Of a stretch of DNA of 64,000 nt, positions 1-11,624 are shown one piece after another. The notes beneath the pieces are model-generated. The model had not been told where the DNA came from. It saw nothing but the letters and a program-made list of their open reading frames with translations, and ran no database searches. Both the position numbers and the translations under genes were made by a program. The DNA comes from Henckelia pumila (taxonomy: Eukaryota > Streptophyta > Magnoliopsida > Lamiales > Gesneriaceae): the NCBI RefSeq assembly GCF_033568475.1, contig NC_133122.1, positions 16,496,763 to 16,560,762 on the forward strand, read 5' to 3'. The first letter of the stretch is position 1, and each line of letters opens with the position of its first letter.

Positions 1-507
1 ATATTTATCATTTAAAGATTACAATAAAATTGAAAATGTATTTATTTAATATAAAATAATAATAAAAATGAATGAGTGGACAGTGAGACCTATAAATAAT
101 GAGTGTTAATGTTAAAATGAATCTAGATGAAAGAGATATGTTAACATAATGAGCATGTGACATAAGTACCCCATGTTTTTGATGATGTGGCATGTGTTAT
201 AACATGAAAGGATGCAAATGCCCTAAGCAAGATATAGATTCAAATTCAAGATGTGATCTTTTGTTCCATTCTAAATAATAAAACCATAATCGAAATCCAT
301 AAATTTTGAATCCATATCACTACGCGCACCTTTATTATATCGAATAAATCGCTAACTAATAATTCGTGAAATAATGCGGGTTTTGATAACAGGAGAAGAC
401 AAGATTAAAACTTATATACATTTAAATTCAAGAAGTAAATAGGTGACAAAACAACTAATGCAAATGTTATAACTTCATGAACTTGGATTTTTCCCTGAAC
501 ATGGTCC
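1..507. other. AT-rich flank with no recognised gene
   Basis: The stretch downstream of the ILR1-like gene is AT-rich with short, composition-driven open frames only. I see no conserved protein, RNA gene or repeat boundary. The 3' UTR and polyadenylation site of the minus-strand hydrolase gene probably lie in the right part of it, but no signal could be assigned with confidence. Confidence 0.5.
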
Positions 508-569
508 TTGCCACCACGTGGAAATCCTAACTTCATCTTTGATGTGAGACCATGCTCTTCCGACCTCCG

Positions 570-2808
570 TCATCTGTCATTTCTTCCATCCAAATACGCA
601 AGCGCGACTGCAGCATGCACGGCAGCTCCAACTGGAAGTGCATCTTCATCCAGAACAAAGTGTGGCGAGTGCAAGCCTTTGATAGGTTTCATGGTCTCGT
701 TTCCGACTCCGATCATGAAGAATGCCGCTGCCATCTTTTGTGAATAGAAACTGAAGTCTTCAGCTCCCATAGTCATGACGTGGAGTTTCACATTCTGTTC
801 CCCGAGTAAATTCTCTCCAACACTTTTTGCGTGTTCATACATGGCTGCATCGTTGATGGTTGTGGGATATGGTATTAGTTTCTCCTCCATGAAGTCGACG
901 AAGGCGGTACATTTGTGCACCGCTGCTTCAGTTTCTATCACCTGTATGCATTCGACATGAAAACGGTTTATTGTGTCTGATCATGAGGAATATATAAGGC
1001 AATGAGCCCAAGAATGCTAAGTCAACAACTTAAACATGAGTAATGTGATGCATACATATATACCTCTTTAATCCTTTGTCTAAGGTAAGAGTAACTTTCT
1101 GAATTCATGAATCTGACAGTGCCACCAAATTCGACAGTCTCCGGTACTACATTCAATGCTCCACCCCCTTGTACAAATCCGACAGATATAACCTATGGAA
1201 TGTTGCAAATGGAAATAATCATTCTTAACTTCTAAATCAAGATCTAGGAACCCACAATTGAACCATAGAGTAGAAATAGATATAATGCAAAATGATTCAG
1301 AAAATACACACACCCTGGCCTCTAGAGGATCAGTCTCTCTTGAAACAATTTGTTGAAGTGCAAGAATCACCATAGAAAGAGCAAGAATTGAATCTTTAGT
1401 GTTATGAGGGCTTGCTGCGTGTCCACCTTTTCCTTGTATGGTTGCCGAAAACCGGCCTGATCCAGCAAGCATTGGACCAGGTTTTGAAGAGATCATACCA
1501 GTGCGCATGTATGGATCGACATGTAAACCAAAAATGGCTTCAACTCCATCTAGAGCTCCATCCTTCATCATATAATAGGCGCCAGCACGACCTTCTTCCG
1601 CAGGTTGGAAGACTAATTTTACAGTGCCCTTAGAAACAGAATCATCAAACTCTCAGAAATTCAGATCACCCGTGCAAGTGTAAAACATCAGAACACGAAC
1701 TGCTTACGTCCAAACCGTCAATTACATCATTTATGTAACTGCTTAGTATAGCAGAAAAGCCCATAATTCCACCCCAGGGAATTTTACAAATGGGGCAAAA
1801 ATCACATTTTCTCTGTATGTTTATATACAAAGATAAACTTAACCACATGAAATTTCAGGAGGAAGGGGTGCCCCGGCTAGCCACCCCCTCCCCTCACCCC
1901 GGGTGTTTACCTTCAAAGAATTACGCCTGTTTTGTAGCAATTTAGCTGCACCAAGCAGCATCGTCACATGAGCATCATGACCACAAGCATGCATTTTGCC
2001 GTCGATCTTACTCTTGTGCTCCCATTCTACCGATTCCTTCAAATTTAATATCTTGGTAAATGTTAGAAGCTGCACCAGTACTACATACTTTTTAAGGTGC
2101 ATCTGTAGACTGGTAGATTAATGGAGGTAAATGTTTACAATAAGATCAGGATAACATGCATTTGTAGGAAAAAAACAGTGTGTCAATGACATGAAAAAAA
2201 CCGAACATAGAATATTCAACACTCCCTAAGATCTTAGATCAACTTAACAGTTAAAAGGAGATTCAAATTAGAACTCATTAGAAGCAGCAGCTATGCGGCT
2301 CTTGATAACTCGTATTTCATAGTCTTCGAATTTTTTGTTAAATTCCAGAGGAAAAATAAACCATGAACAGTTTAAATTCTACTACAGCAGATGCTTTTGA
2401 ATCACCAATACACAGAAAACTAACAAAAGAAAAGGGGAAACTTTGAAACAACCAATCAAAAATCTAACAAGAGAACTATCTCATTCACACGCATGAAACA
2501 GTAACAAAACCTGAATGGGCAGGGCATCCATGTCTGCTCTGAGACCAAACCCCCGTTTCCGCCACAGGCCACTCATACTCAACGCCCATCGAATCCAGCT
2601 CGGTTCTGATCAATCGACTCGTTAAATGCTCTTCAAAAGCTAATTCGGGATGGGCGTGGATCCTACGCCGAACCCATTTCAACCAGCCCGAGAACTCGGC
2701 ATCCCTCGCGGATTCGGTTTCCCAAGCCCCAACGGCGTGGTTCGTCGACGCCCATGTTGACAAAAGTGCCAAGAGAGTGAATGAAAAGTAAGTGCAGAAC
2801 CTCTCCAT
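570..2808 (-). pseudogene. IAA-amino-acid hydrolase (ILR1/ILL family, M20 peptidase), five exons, probably disrupted in exon 1
   Basis: Members of this family release free auxin from IAA-amino-acid conjugates, usually in the ER lumen. Five exons are visible: 2511-2808, 1911-2036, 1314-1628, 1064-1192 and 570-941. All four introns have GT-AG ends, and exons 2-5 keep phase 0 throughout. The start at 2808 was chosen because a hydrophobic signal-peptide-like segment (FTLLALLSTW) follows; an upstream in-frame ATG at 2841 adds 11 residues. M20 metal-site motifs are present: MHACGHD in exon 2, FQPAEEG and the GLHV His in exon 3, and HSPHF in exon 5. Exon 1 is 298 nt, one more than a multiple of three. 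Its frame is lost near 2547, where about a dozen residues before GLRADMDALPIQ appear deleted. The frame ends at a TGA (570-572) after GRNDR, with no obvious KDEL-type tail. It may be a pseudogene or an assembly error; family identity is secure. Confidence 0.88.
2511..2808 (-). other. Exon 1 of the ILR1-like gene, with frame-breaking deletion
   Basis: It encodes the signal peptide and the start of the catalytic domain (WVRRRIHAHPELAFEEH). After about residue 87 (PVAETGV, near 2548) the frame shifts. The family motif GLRADMDALPIQ is then read in another frame, up to a good donor (CAG/GTTTT at 2511/2510). The residues usually lying between these two motifs are absent. The downstream exons are intact, which argues for one recent lesion. 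Confidence 0.8.
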
Positions 2809-2841
2809 GTGATGTATATGGATTCTCGCTCGAGAAAACAA

Positions 2842-3389
2842 TGATTCGCTCCTCCGATCATGCTATTTTTTTCTTGGAGTTGTAAACTCGCTAGAAAACT
2901 ACTTCAAAAAAAAAATTCGCTAGAGAACAAAATTTGTGCAGCCGGATCCGTATAAAAAAAATATGAAATAATTTGAGAATAGAATATTGTTTCGTCCAGA
3001 CGATGACCTTTTTGCCTTCGTTTTTTGAGGAAAGGAAGTGTCTGTTTTGGCTCCATGATCATTATTTTTATAACCATTTTTTATTAATTATTATAACATG
3101 CTTTTCATTACCATACTCTTGATGATTGTTTTCAATTCGTTGATTAATAAAATTATTTGTTTTGGTTTGAAAAAAAAAAACTAGGACTTCAGGGAAGGTT
3201 ATTTTATACAATTAAGGATTAAAATTAATAAGTATCTACATATGAAATACTAATTTAAATGCATGGTACGTCATATAATTAGATAATAAAAAATATTCTA
3301 TAAATTTTTTTGAAAAAAATTATTGAATATGTCGTTTGTCAATTGAATTTTAATAGTTGCTGTCACTATCGTTATCAATAATTTTTCGG
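2842..3389. other. Upstream region of the ILR1-like gene; AT-rich, no gene seen
   Basis: The presumed promoter side of the minus-strand hydrolase gene. It is AT-rich with homopolymer A/T runs. No clear TATA box at a defined distance and no coding sequence were recognised. Confidence 0.4.
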
Positions 3390-4028
3390 TATATCATGGA
3401 AATTTTTACTTAACATATCATGAAATTTCAAATTTCGAACATAAATTGATATATTATCGTATATAAAAATTATGAAAATTCACATACACATACATACAAA
3501 AAAAATTAACTGAAATCAAAATAGTTGTGATAACTTCCGAACAAAGTTCAAATTTTAAACCGAAATTGGTACTTTATCACGTATAGAATCTATGAAAATT
3601 TTTGCGACAAAAAAAAAAATTAAATGTAATAAATATTAGTGACAACGTCCAATCAAATTTCAAATTTTAAACAAAAAATAGTAAATTATCAAACATCATT
3701 TATGATAATGTTCATATATATATATATATATATATATAATGGACACAAAAAAATTAACCGGAATTAAATAACAATGATAACATCCTATCAAATTTTAAAT
3801 TGAAAATCGGTACATTATTGTGTATAGTATTTATGAAAATTTTCACATAATTTTCTGATTAAATATGAAAATCGGAATTAAATAACAATGATAACATCCT
3901 ATCAAAAAATTAATTGAAATTAAAGAATAGTAATAACATCCAATAAGATTCAAATATTGAACAAAAAAACTCATACATTATCATATATAGAAATTAGAAT
4001 TTATAAATTTTCACATAATTTTCTGATT
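3390..4028. repeat. Degenerate tandem array, period roughly 115-125 bp, about five copies
   Basis: The same ordered word set recurs: TTCAAATTTTAAAC, then TTGGTA-(C/A)-(A/T)TTATC, then TATAGAAT-TATGAAAATTTT(C/T), then ACAAAAAAATTAA, then GTGATAACATCC(A/T)ATCAAA. Copies begin near 3420, 3541, 3655, 3785 and 3905. One copy is interrupted by a (TA)n tract at 3714-3738. The array ends where LINE coding sequence begins. It may be a minisatellite or a repeated untranslated segment of a transposon. Confidence 0.6.
3714..3738. repeat. (TA)n microsatellite
   Basis: An uninterrupted TA dinucleotide run inside one unit of the surrounding tandem array. Confidence 0.9.
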
Positions 4029-4616
4029 CGCCGTATCAAAGCACTATGGAGACCAAAGGCTATGATAGAAATTGAGAATGAATACTTCCTGGTTAAGTTT
4101 GCGTCTGTCGATGATTACGAGTTTGCAAAATTTGAAGGCCCGTGGATTATCATGGACCATTACCTGCTTACAAAAAAATGGTCACCAAATTTCATTCCAT
4201 TTGAAGATAATACAGAGAGCTACTGGCTTGGGTTAGATTCCCATGTCTCCCAATAGAATATTTTGACCATAGTGGGGAGCAAAATTAGAAGACCAATCAA
4301 AATCTATCAGGCAACAAGCATAGTCTCCAGAGGCAAATTTGCCAGAATTTGCATTGAAGTGGACATAACAAAACCACTATTGGCTAAGTTTCAACTGAGG
4401 CGTACAGTCATCAAAATAGAATACGAAGTACTTTATTTAATCTGCTTCCAATGTGGTATACATGGCCACCATAGGGATGAATGCCCGATCACAAAAATGG
4501 ATGAAGAACAAGGAGATTCCATAGAGAAAGAAGTGAAAGGAGACACAAAATACCAAGGGAAAAAAGAAAATTATCAGGTGGAATTTAAGGAGAGGTTCAT
4601 TGGATCATCAACATAA
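4029..4616 (+). pseudogene. LINE ORF1 remnant: DUF4283 plus CCHC zinc knuckle
   Basis: An N-terminally truncated DUF4283-type segment (ALWRPK..., YFLVKFAS, FEGPWIIMDHYLLTKKW) covers 4029-4256. A frame change near 4256 leads into a segment with knuckle CFQCGIHGHHRDEC at about 4443-4487. Plant LINE ORF1 proteins pair these two domains and bind the element RNA. A low-complexity charged tail of broken frames follows to about 5316. Confidence 0.8.
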
Positions 4617-5366
4617 AAATATATGGGTTCCACTTGATCTAATGATATTGAAATAGGGGGAGCATAGACTAACCCAGGCCATGGATGATGGTCACGCGTA
4701 ATCCATGCAGAAACTGGAAAAATAAGGAAAGAAGCATAATGAATTATGGAAAAAAAAGTAGACTCAAAAACAGAGGGTGAAGTTCAAATATCTCATCTCA
4801 AATTGAACCAATCCATATTTGAAGTTTTGAACGTTGAAAAAAATACAGAAGCGGATTTTATCAATGATGAACCAGAAAGCAGTACTGAAGGACGAAACCA
4901 CAATAAAATACTAGAGAACAGAGGTAAAAGGCCCAATGTACAAACGAATTATAAAGAGATGAACAAGTAGCTGACATGGAGACCATGGAAACACAACGTC
5001 TATTTTCAAGGAAAAAGGAAGGTAAAAAAAAAAAAAGGAAAAACTGAAAAGTAGACAAGCAGCGGCTGCTGAGGACCACGTGATAGTTTTAGGATCACAA
5101 GGGGGTCAACAAATTGAGCGTAGAGTGATCCAAAATAAGACGGAGAATGGGATAATTAAACATAACTTTCTATTTGAGGGTACTGATGTAAGTGAACATC
5201 ACCAAGATCCACCTCATTTAGATAATGGACAAGATGTAGTAATGCAGGAAGATATGGATACTGCAGAAGATGAAAGTGTCAAGGAAACACCATGGAGTCA
5301 AATCCATGGACAATGAATGCTCTCCTTTCAATGGTTAGAATCCAAGGTTAACAACTGTTTTTCCTA
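4617..5366 (+). pseudogene. LINE ORF1 C-terminal linker remnants, low complexity
   Basis: Short frames at 4746-4970 and 5080-5316 are rich in Lys, Glu, Asn and Gln. They have no recognisable domain and are separated by stops. They lie between ORF1's zinc knuckle and the start of the endonuclease, where the disordered ORF1 tail of plant LINEs usually sits. A purine-rich A/G tract lies at about 5020-5045. Confidence 0.5.
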
Positions 5367-5367
5367 T

Positions 5368-6115
5368 GAATATTTTGATTTGGAATTGTCGAGGTGCAGC
5401 AGCTAAAGCTACTCTTAGAGTTATTAAAAACATGATCAAAATTCATAATCCGATGATTTTAGGCCTGCTCGAACCTCGTGTTTCAGGATCCCATGCTGAT
5501 GATATCTGTAAGAAGATGGGGTATGCCAACTAGATTAGAGTGAAAGCGGTCGGGTTCAATGGTGATATTTGGATCTTTTGGAGAGAGACTATTAAGTTGA
5601 AACACTCATCCTCAATTTGTACTGTTTCATGTGAATGAAGGCCAACCGGAGCATTGGTATATTATATCCATTGTCTATGCAGTAATCTTTGTTTAGATGG
5701 CCCTTGGTGTTCCATAGGAGATTATAATTCGGTAATCTCTGATGAAGAGGTAAGTCAGATAAGAAAAATGAATCACAGAAGAAATGTTGGCTTCTCTGAA
5801 TGGATTTTCAATCAAGATCTTATAGACATGGGGTATGTTGGTTCAAAATTCACGTGGATCAGAGGTCTCAGTAGTAACACTTATAAAGGGGCAAGGTTAG
5901 ATAGAGGTGTCTGTAATGTAGATTGGAAGAAACTTTTTCCTGAAGCCAAAGTCATTCACCTTCCTATTCTACAATCAGATCATGAGCCACTGCTCGTCAA
6001 ACTTAAAGATAAAAGGAGTTTTCAAACTAAAGGAGTTTTCAGATTTCAGGCAGCTTGGATTACACATGGTGAATTTAATAACATAATGGGAAGAAGAGCA
6101 AACTCTGGTCTCTGA
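5368..6115 (+). pseudogene. LINE endonuclease (exonuclease-endonuclease-phosphatase fold) remnant
   Basis: The domain opens with the typical WNCRGA motif near 5374 and continues with LGLLEPR and GDIWIFW, broken by stops near 5533 and 5638. The second half (5654-6115) keeps GDYNSV, DLIDMGYVGSKFTWIRG, RLDRG and LPILQSDHEPLLV, the characteristic C-terminal SDHxP motif. This enzyme nicks target DNA for target-primed reverse transcription. At least two stops make it inactive. Confidence 0.85.
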
Positions 6116-7830
6116 GCAGTAATATTGATAGGGTGACAAAGGTTTTAAAAAAGTGGAATATTGATATCTTTGGAAACATCAATACAAGAAAAACAGGTTG
6201 TTGGCAAGGATTGAGGGAGTTCAAAGAAGACTAAGCCAATATCAAAATCAAGGATTGTTTAAGCTACAAACTAAATTTCAAAGAGAGGTTGATCTCGTTT
6301 TGGAACAAGAAGAGCTGTTATGATTTCAAAAATTCAGGGAAGAGTGGATTAAGTCAGGAGATAGAAACACTAAATTCTATCATGCATCTACCATTGTTCG
6401 AAGAGGAAGAAATAGGATTGAAGATCTTAAAAATGATAGAGGTGAATGGACAAACGAGAAATATAAGATAAAGAATGACACAAAATTATTTTCTTTCTCT
6501 TTTCCAGAAAGATAGTCAATGTGATTTATCTACTATGCAAAGAGGTTTATTCCCCAGATTATCCAAATTGAAAACTCAGTATATGAACAGCCCCTTCTCA
6601 ATGGAAGAAATCAAAAAATCACTTTTTGATATGGCTCCTCTCAAAGCACCGGGCCCGGATGGTTTTCATGCAGCCTTTTATCAGCATTCGTGGGCATTAG
6701 TTAATAAATCCTTATGTGCACTTGTCTTTAAGTACTTAGACACGGGCATTATACCAGAAGGTGTCAATGATACATTACTGACCCTGATTCCAAAAGTGAC
6801 GAGCCCAGAGTTCATCTATCAATTCGGTCCAATAAGCCTTTTCAATGTGAGCTACAAGATCATAACAAAAGTAATGACCATCCGCCTCAAAAACATTATG
6901 ACCGATATTATTGGGCCTTTTCAGAGCAGCTTTGTTCCAAATAGGCAGATAACAGATAACATTTTGATCTATCAAGAAGTTTTAAACTCGATCAAGAGAA
7001 AGAAAGGTGCAAAATGATCTATGGTTATCAAAATTGATTTGGAAAAAGCTTATGATCGAATTTCATGAGAATTTATTCGAGATACACTAAAAGATGTTGG
7101 TCTTAATGAGGTTTGGGTGCGCAACATTATGGGATGCATTGAGACTAGCAGGCTTGCAATATTATGGAATGGGGAAAAGATGGACTGGTTTAAACTAGGG
7201 AGAGGGATCAGCCAAGGAGATTCTATATCACCCTACATCTTTGTCATGTGTATGGAGAGACTCGGTCATATTATTTGTCAAGCGGTGAATAATGGATCTT
7301 GGAAACCAATCACATTATCAAGAAATGGACCAAAGCTATCTAACTTGTTTTTTTGTAGATGATATGGTGCTCTTTGTAGAGGCGTTTGTACAACAATTAC
7401 AGATCATCACAGAATGTTTGGAAATTTTTTTTATAGCATCGGGTCAGAAAGTTAATCTTCAGAAATCATTCCTATTTGTGTCGAACAATGTTGATCAAAA
7501 AGTGGCTGAACACCTGTGTTATCTCTGGAATCCCACTTACAAAAGATCTTGGAAGATACCTAGGAGTCCCATCTATTCATGGAAGAGTGAAAGAAAATTT
7601 ATATTCTCATTGAGATAATGAAATGCAGACTTGAAGGATGGAAGACAAAGTATCTCAACCTTGCTGGTAGGCAAGTACTCATTAAATCAGTGTTAAATGC
7701 TATCCCAATCTATATTATGCAAACTACTCTATTACCGAAATGCATATGCTTGGAAATGGAAAAATTAACAAGAAAGTTTTTGTGGGGAGGCAAAGACGAA
7801 GAAAGAAAATGTCATATGATTAGATAAGAT
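6116..7830 (+). pseudogene. LINE reverse transcriptase remnant
   Basis: Recognisable blocks are PLKAPGPDGFHAAFYQ near 6634, LIPKV, PISLFNVSYKIITKV, SSFVPNRQITDNIL, then VIKIDLEKAYDRI after a stop at 7015. Next come GRGISQGDSISPYIFV and the catalytic FFVDDMVLF, with DD at 7358-7363. The last is reached only through a frameshift near 7350. The thumb region continues at 7618-7827 (MKCRLEGWKTKYLNLAGRQVLIKSV). Several stops and shifts rule out activity. Confidence 0.87.
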
Positions 7831-8362
7831 ATTGTAACTAAGCCCAAGGAGAAAGGGGACTGGGGATCAGAAATTTGTCCCAAATGAACCTAGAATTCAT
7901 GGTCAAACTAGGATGGAGGCTAATGGAAGAAGATAATATAATAGTTTATGTGCAAATGTGTTGAGAAGTAAATATATGAGTCATGAGACTAATCTCATAA
8001 ATATAAAAGCTGCTAAGGGATGCTCAAACACTTGGAAAGGAATCTCTAAGGCTACCCAAAGCTTAGAAAAAGGCAAGAGAGTAGTAGCCAAAAATGGAAG
8101 AAAAACTCTCTTCTGCTTGATGAACCTTTATGTATGAACATTTTGATTGATATCTCAAGCGAGGAAAGAATCAAATAGGTTAATGATTACTAGATTATGG
8201 GAAAAGGTTGGAATTGGCGAATGCTAGAAGGTATTCTGCTCAAATATGTGGAGAATAAGTTAGCAGCTTATGTATTGTTGGAAGATGAGAATACAACAGA
8301 CTGTATCTGTTGAAGCAGAACAAGTAAAGGGACATTTTCAATAAGATATATCAACATACGAG

Positions 8363-8640
8363 TTGATTAACAAATCTGATGAACAAGTACAAGAGGTATA
8401 TTGGGATGATATTTGGAAATTGCAAGTGCCAAACCGTATGAGGACTTTCTTATGGATGATTTATCACATGAAAATTATGTGTAATGCAGAAAGAGCAAAA
8501 AGAGGATTCACTCGAGATGATATTTGTACTCAATGCTACAGGGCTACCGAAGATGTCGACCATATATTTTGCAAGTGTGAGGAAGCTAATCACGTGTGAG
8601 GAAGCCAATCACATATGGAGTGTATTGTTAACCAATAGAA
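8363..8640 (+). pseudogene. LINE zf-RVT domain remnant
   Basis: WDDIWKLQVPNRMRTFLWMI, then NAERAKRG and CTQCYRATEDVDHIFCKCEEANHVW, match the zinc-binding module found after reverse transcriptase in plant LINEs. A short duplication around 8579-8610 (the EEANH segment appears twice in different frames) breaks the frame. Confidence 0.8.
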
Positions 8641-8894
8641 AAGCACAAGAAAATCAGATAATTAAATTTGAGGATTGGCTGAAAACTAATATATCAATCA
8701 AAAGCAAGAATTTTCGATACACCAGTTGGAATATTATGTTTGCTCTTACAATTTGGTGGCTATGGAAATGGAGAAATGACTATGTGTTTAGAGGAAAGAA
8801 GATAGATGTGAGTATCAAATTGAGATTGCTGAAAAATCAATACTTCGAAGTTAAAAAACATTCATGCACAAGAAAATCGTGTCTGGGGTAACAT

Positions 8895-9413
8895 ATGGAT
8901 ATGAGAACAGAATTATCAGGTGGATACAACCTCCAAGGCAATGGATCACCCTCAACGTGGATGGAAGTTGTTTATCTCAAGGAAAAAAAATTAGGTAGTG
9001 GAGGAATTTTGAGGAATGAATTTGGAGATTGGATATTGGGGTTCACACACAACATTGGATCATGCTCAATTGATGAAGATGAATTATGGGCGGCATACAA
9101 AGGTTTGGAATTAACTTGGAAGAAGGGCTACAAGAAGATCATACTCCAGATGGACTCAGAGTTGGCAACTAAGTATTTAAATAATAACAAGTTACCGATC
9201 TCTCCTCTACTAAATTTGGTAAGCTCATGTAGATCATTGATGGATAGAAATTGGGATATACAAGTGATACACATTTATAGAGAAAAAAATCGAGCAGTTG
9301 ATATATTGGCAAAAGAAGCACTCAATCATGATAGAGGTTTCAGAATTGTACAGGTACTCCCAACAGAGATGGAAAGAATACTTGAAAAAGATAAAATGGG
9401 TATGTTTATGTGA
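8895..9413 (+). pseudogene. LINE RNase H domain remnant, cut at its 3' end by element B
   Basis: GGILRNEFGDWILGF, EDELWAAYKGLELTWKKG and LQMDSELATKYL, then VIHIYREKNRAVDILAKEAL, match a plant LINE-type RNase H domain. The initial catalytic segment (around 8930-8960, TLNVDGS-like) is in a different frame. The open frame reads five bases into element B's LTR before stopping. The true continuation starts at 43885. Confidence 0.82.
9404..9408. repeat. Left target-site duplication of element B (GTTTA)
   Basis: GTTTA directly precedes the LTR terminus TGTGAGAC at 9409 and is repeated exactly at 43880-43884, immediately after the other LTR terminus. A 5-bp duplication is typical of Ty3/Gypsy integrase. 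Confidence 0.88.
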
Positions 9414-9420
9414 GACTTCG
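9409..9420 (-). repeat. First 12 bp of element B's left LTR, cut off by element A
   Basis: TGTGAGACTTCG matches the terminus of B's other LTR at 41935-41946 (TGTGAGACCTCG) with one difference. The rest of this LTR resumes at 18797, after element A. The last five bases (CTTCG) double as A's left target duplication. Confidence 0.82.
9416..9420. repeat. Left target-site duplication of element A (CTTCG)
   Basis: CTTCG precedes A's 5' LTR. The partner at 18792-18796 is CCTCG, one transition away, and the undisturbed B LTR also has CCTCG here. Confidence 0.78.
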
Positions 9421-11156
9421 TGTGAGAACCCAGCCACCAAGCAAGCAATGATGAGCCATAACAGAAGGAGTGAAGGCATGAACCATAACCGAAGGAGTGA
9501 AGGCAGAGAACTTTTCAAATCTGAAACTGAAGAATTTTAACAGCTAGTGTGGGAGGCTTTTCAGTAGCTACTTGAAGCCTATAAATTATGGATTGAGCTG
9601 ATGGGAAACACACCAATTTCGATCCCTCCAACACTCCATACTCGAACAGCAACAACATTTTTTTCAAGCTTTGAGTTCCGTTCATTTCTGTTCATTTCGA
9701 GCTCCAGTTCCAGCCATTTTAAGCATCAAATTGCAGTCGAGTTAGCAAGGATTCAAGAAGCAGATTTCTGGCCCATTTTACGGATCAATAGCAGCGATTG
9801 AATCGAGCAATTCAAAGGATTAAGTTGCTGCCCAGAATCCTCAAAGAAGTCGGCATCGTATCGGAAGGATTATTTTGGCTATCTTTGAAAACCAGTAAGC
9901 AAAAATCTGAGATCATGTTTCTGTCCAAATTTTGAGCCTATCTCCTTCCTAAATTCGAAACTCAATAGCAGGAGTTTGAAGCTCAGAAATCTCTGCTCGG
10001 TGTTGATCTTCAAAGTTTCCAGAAAACTCGGAAAAAGTCGGCATCGTTTCGAAGTAAACTTTCTATCCATTTTTGAAGAAATTTCTGTCCATTTCGAGAG
10101 CAAGTTTTTGCTCATTTCTGAAGCTTTGTGGTCTGCCCAGGTTCGAGAAGTAACCTACAATAATCTAAGGAAGAAAGTGGTTGGGTTCAATTCAAGAGGC
10201 ATCACCTAAGTCGAGCTAGGAGTTGCACTTTCTGTCCAAAGTTGAGAAGCTTATTTCCTTAAGATCGAGCAGATTGTTGCCGTGAATCTATTTGAATTTT
10301 TACTCCTCTCCAATAATCTTTACTCCTACACGATTTTTTTAGAAATCGAATATGGTAAGTGGGCTTCTACCTTTCTTTTGTGTGATATAAGTTTTTACAC
10401 TTAAATTTATTTTGTGTGTGAGTTAAGCTTCATAAAATAAATAACGTATACTTTTTAAAATACGATCGGCATGATAATATTCGTTTCACTTTGATATATA
10501 TTATTTGTTGGCCATTCGTGATATTATTTGAAGCATGTTAGAATTATTTGAAAATATTTGAGATGCACTGGTAAGAGTCGATTTAGAAATGGTTAAGGAA
10601 TTTCCGATAATTTGATTTGATTTGATATGGCCCTGATGCGGTGGGTTATAATAACCGTTCCTTTGGCCTCGCCCCTTAGAGGAGTAACATATAGGGGACT
10701 GATCAGTAGAACCACGGAAAATGAGATAATTAACAGGGCAATATTTGCTTCGTATTTGATCAAATTCAGCATGCTTATTTTGCTTCGAGATTATGAAATA
10801 TACATGTGTACATGTAAATATATTTTTGGTGTCTATCGTGCTCGATCGGCCCCCACTTGCTGAGTGTTTCCCAAAACACTCACCCCCTTACTTTCCTCCC
10901 CAGATAGCGAAGAAAATTTAGAAGAGGATGAACAATATGCATTCTGGGGTTGGTGATCAAGTTGAAGTTTTATTAGTAGTTATTTTCTATTATTTTGTCG
11001 CTTCCGCTATTGTCGTATTTCCTATTTTGTAAAGACATATTTGGTTATGTAAAAGACTGGTTGAAGGCTGTTATCTATACTACGTGGCTTGTTATTTTTC
11101 AATTCGAAATGTTAAACAACGCCGATGTCAACTAGGCCCGATTTCGGGGCGTGACA
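9421..11156 (+). repeat. Element A 5' LTR
   Basis: It starts TGTGAGAACC and ends GGCGTGACA, followed five bases later by the primer-binding site. It is nearly identical to 16992-18791. It lacks about 56 bp present there at about 17120-17175 and 9 bp near 17936-17944. The short open frames inside it recur in the 3' LTR and are not genes. Confidence 0.92.
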
Positions 11157-11162
11157 TTTTTG

Positions 11163-11174
11163 TGGTATCAGAGC
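11163..11174 (+). promoter_or_regulatory. Element A primer-binding site
   Basis: TGGTATCAGAGC is complementary to the 3' end of plant initiator tRNA-Met, six bases past the LTR end. This is the usual primer for plant Ty3/Gypsy elements. Confidence 0.88.
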
Positions 11175-11624
11175 CGCCAGGTTCATAATCCGGGTGGGAA
11201 TTCCTTAGGAAAATTTTTGGACATTTTCTCATAGTAGGCCAAAGGGCCAATGTAGTCCCCTCCGAAACGATCTCACAGATCAAAGACACCACAAAATTAC
11301 ATTTTGTCGTGAAGTAACTCATATTTTGGCCGAATTCCTTCGTTTAGGCCTCCGAAATCGCGTTTTTGTCGTGTTAAGAAAGATTTAGAATGCTTATAAC
11401 TTTTTATAAAAAAACTCGAATTCCAATTCCGTCGATTGTGTCACGATCCTCACAATTGATACTATCATCTCAATTAAAAATCTCAAAATTTTCTTTTTTT
11501 GGAAAATTTTTCCGAACAGTCCCGTTTCGTTTGTAATTAGTGCAAACTGTTCATGTGTTGTGTATTTGCTGATTTCTGATATTTTGTTCTAAGTCTTGCC
11601 TTTCCATTTGTTTTCTTTCAGGAA

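Larger units (their letters stand above)
4029..9408 (+). mobile_element. Decayed non-LTR retrotransposon (LINE), split by element B
   Basis: Domain order from left to right is DUF4283 and a CCHC knuckle (ORF1), then AP-type endonuclease, reverse transcriptase, zf-RVT and RNase H (ORF2), the usual plant L1/RTE-type order. Every domain contains stops or frameshifts. The 5' end is truncated inside DUF4283, abutting a tandem array. The 3' part is cut at 9408 by element B and resumes at 43885, after B's right target duplication. Its coding sequence is far more decayed than that of the LTR elements, as expected for the host of the insertion. Confidence 0.88.

Noticed and set aside
1080-1571. 163-codon minus-strand frame as a single exon of the hydrolase
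   Set aside because: It reads through intron 3 (1193-1313) in a wrong frame; the exon borders at 1314 and 1192 restore family motifs.
9601-10863. Open frames of 66-78 codons, repeated at 17227-18498
   Set aside because: They are within element A's LTR pair and have no coding signature.
11163-11174. Possible tRNA gene at the TGGTATCAGAGC sites
   Set aside because: These are primer-binding sites complementary to a tRNA end; no cloverleaf surrounds them.
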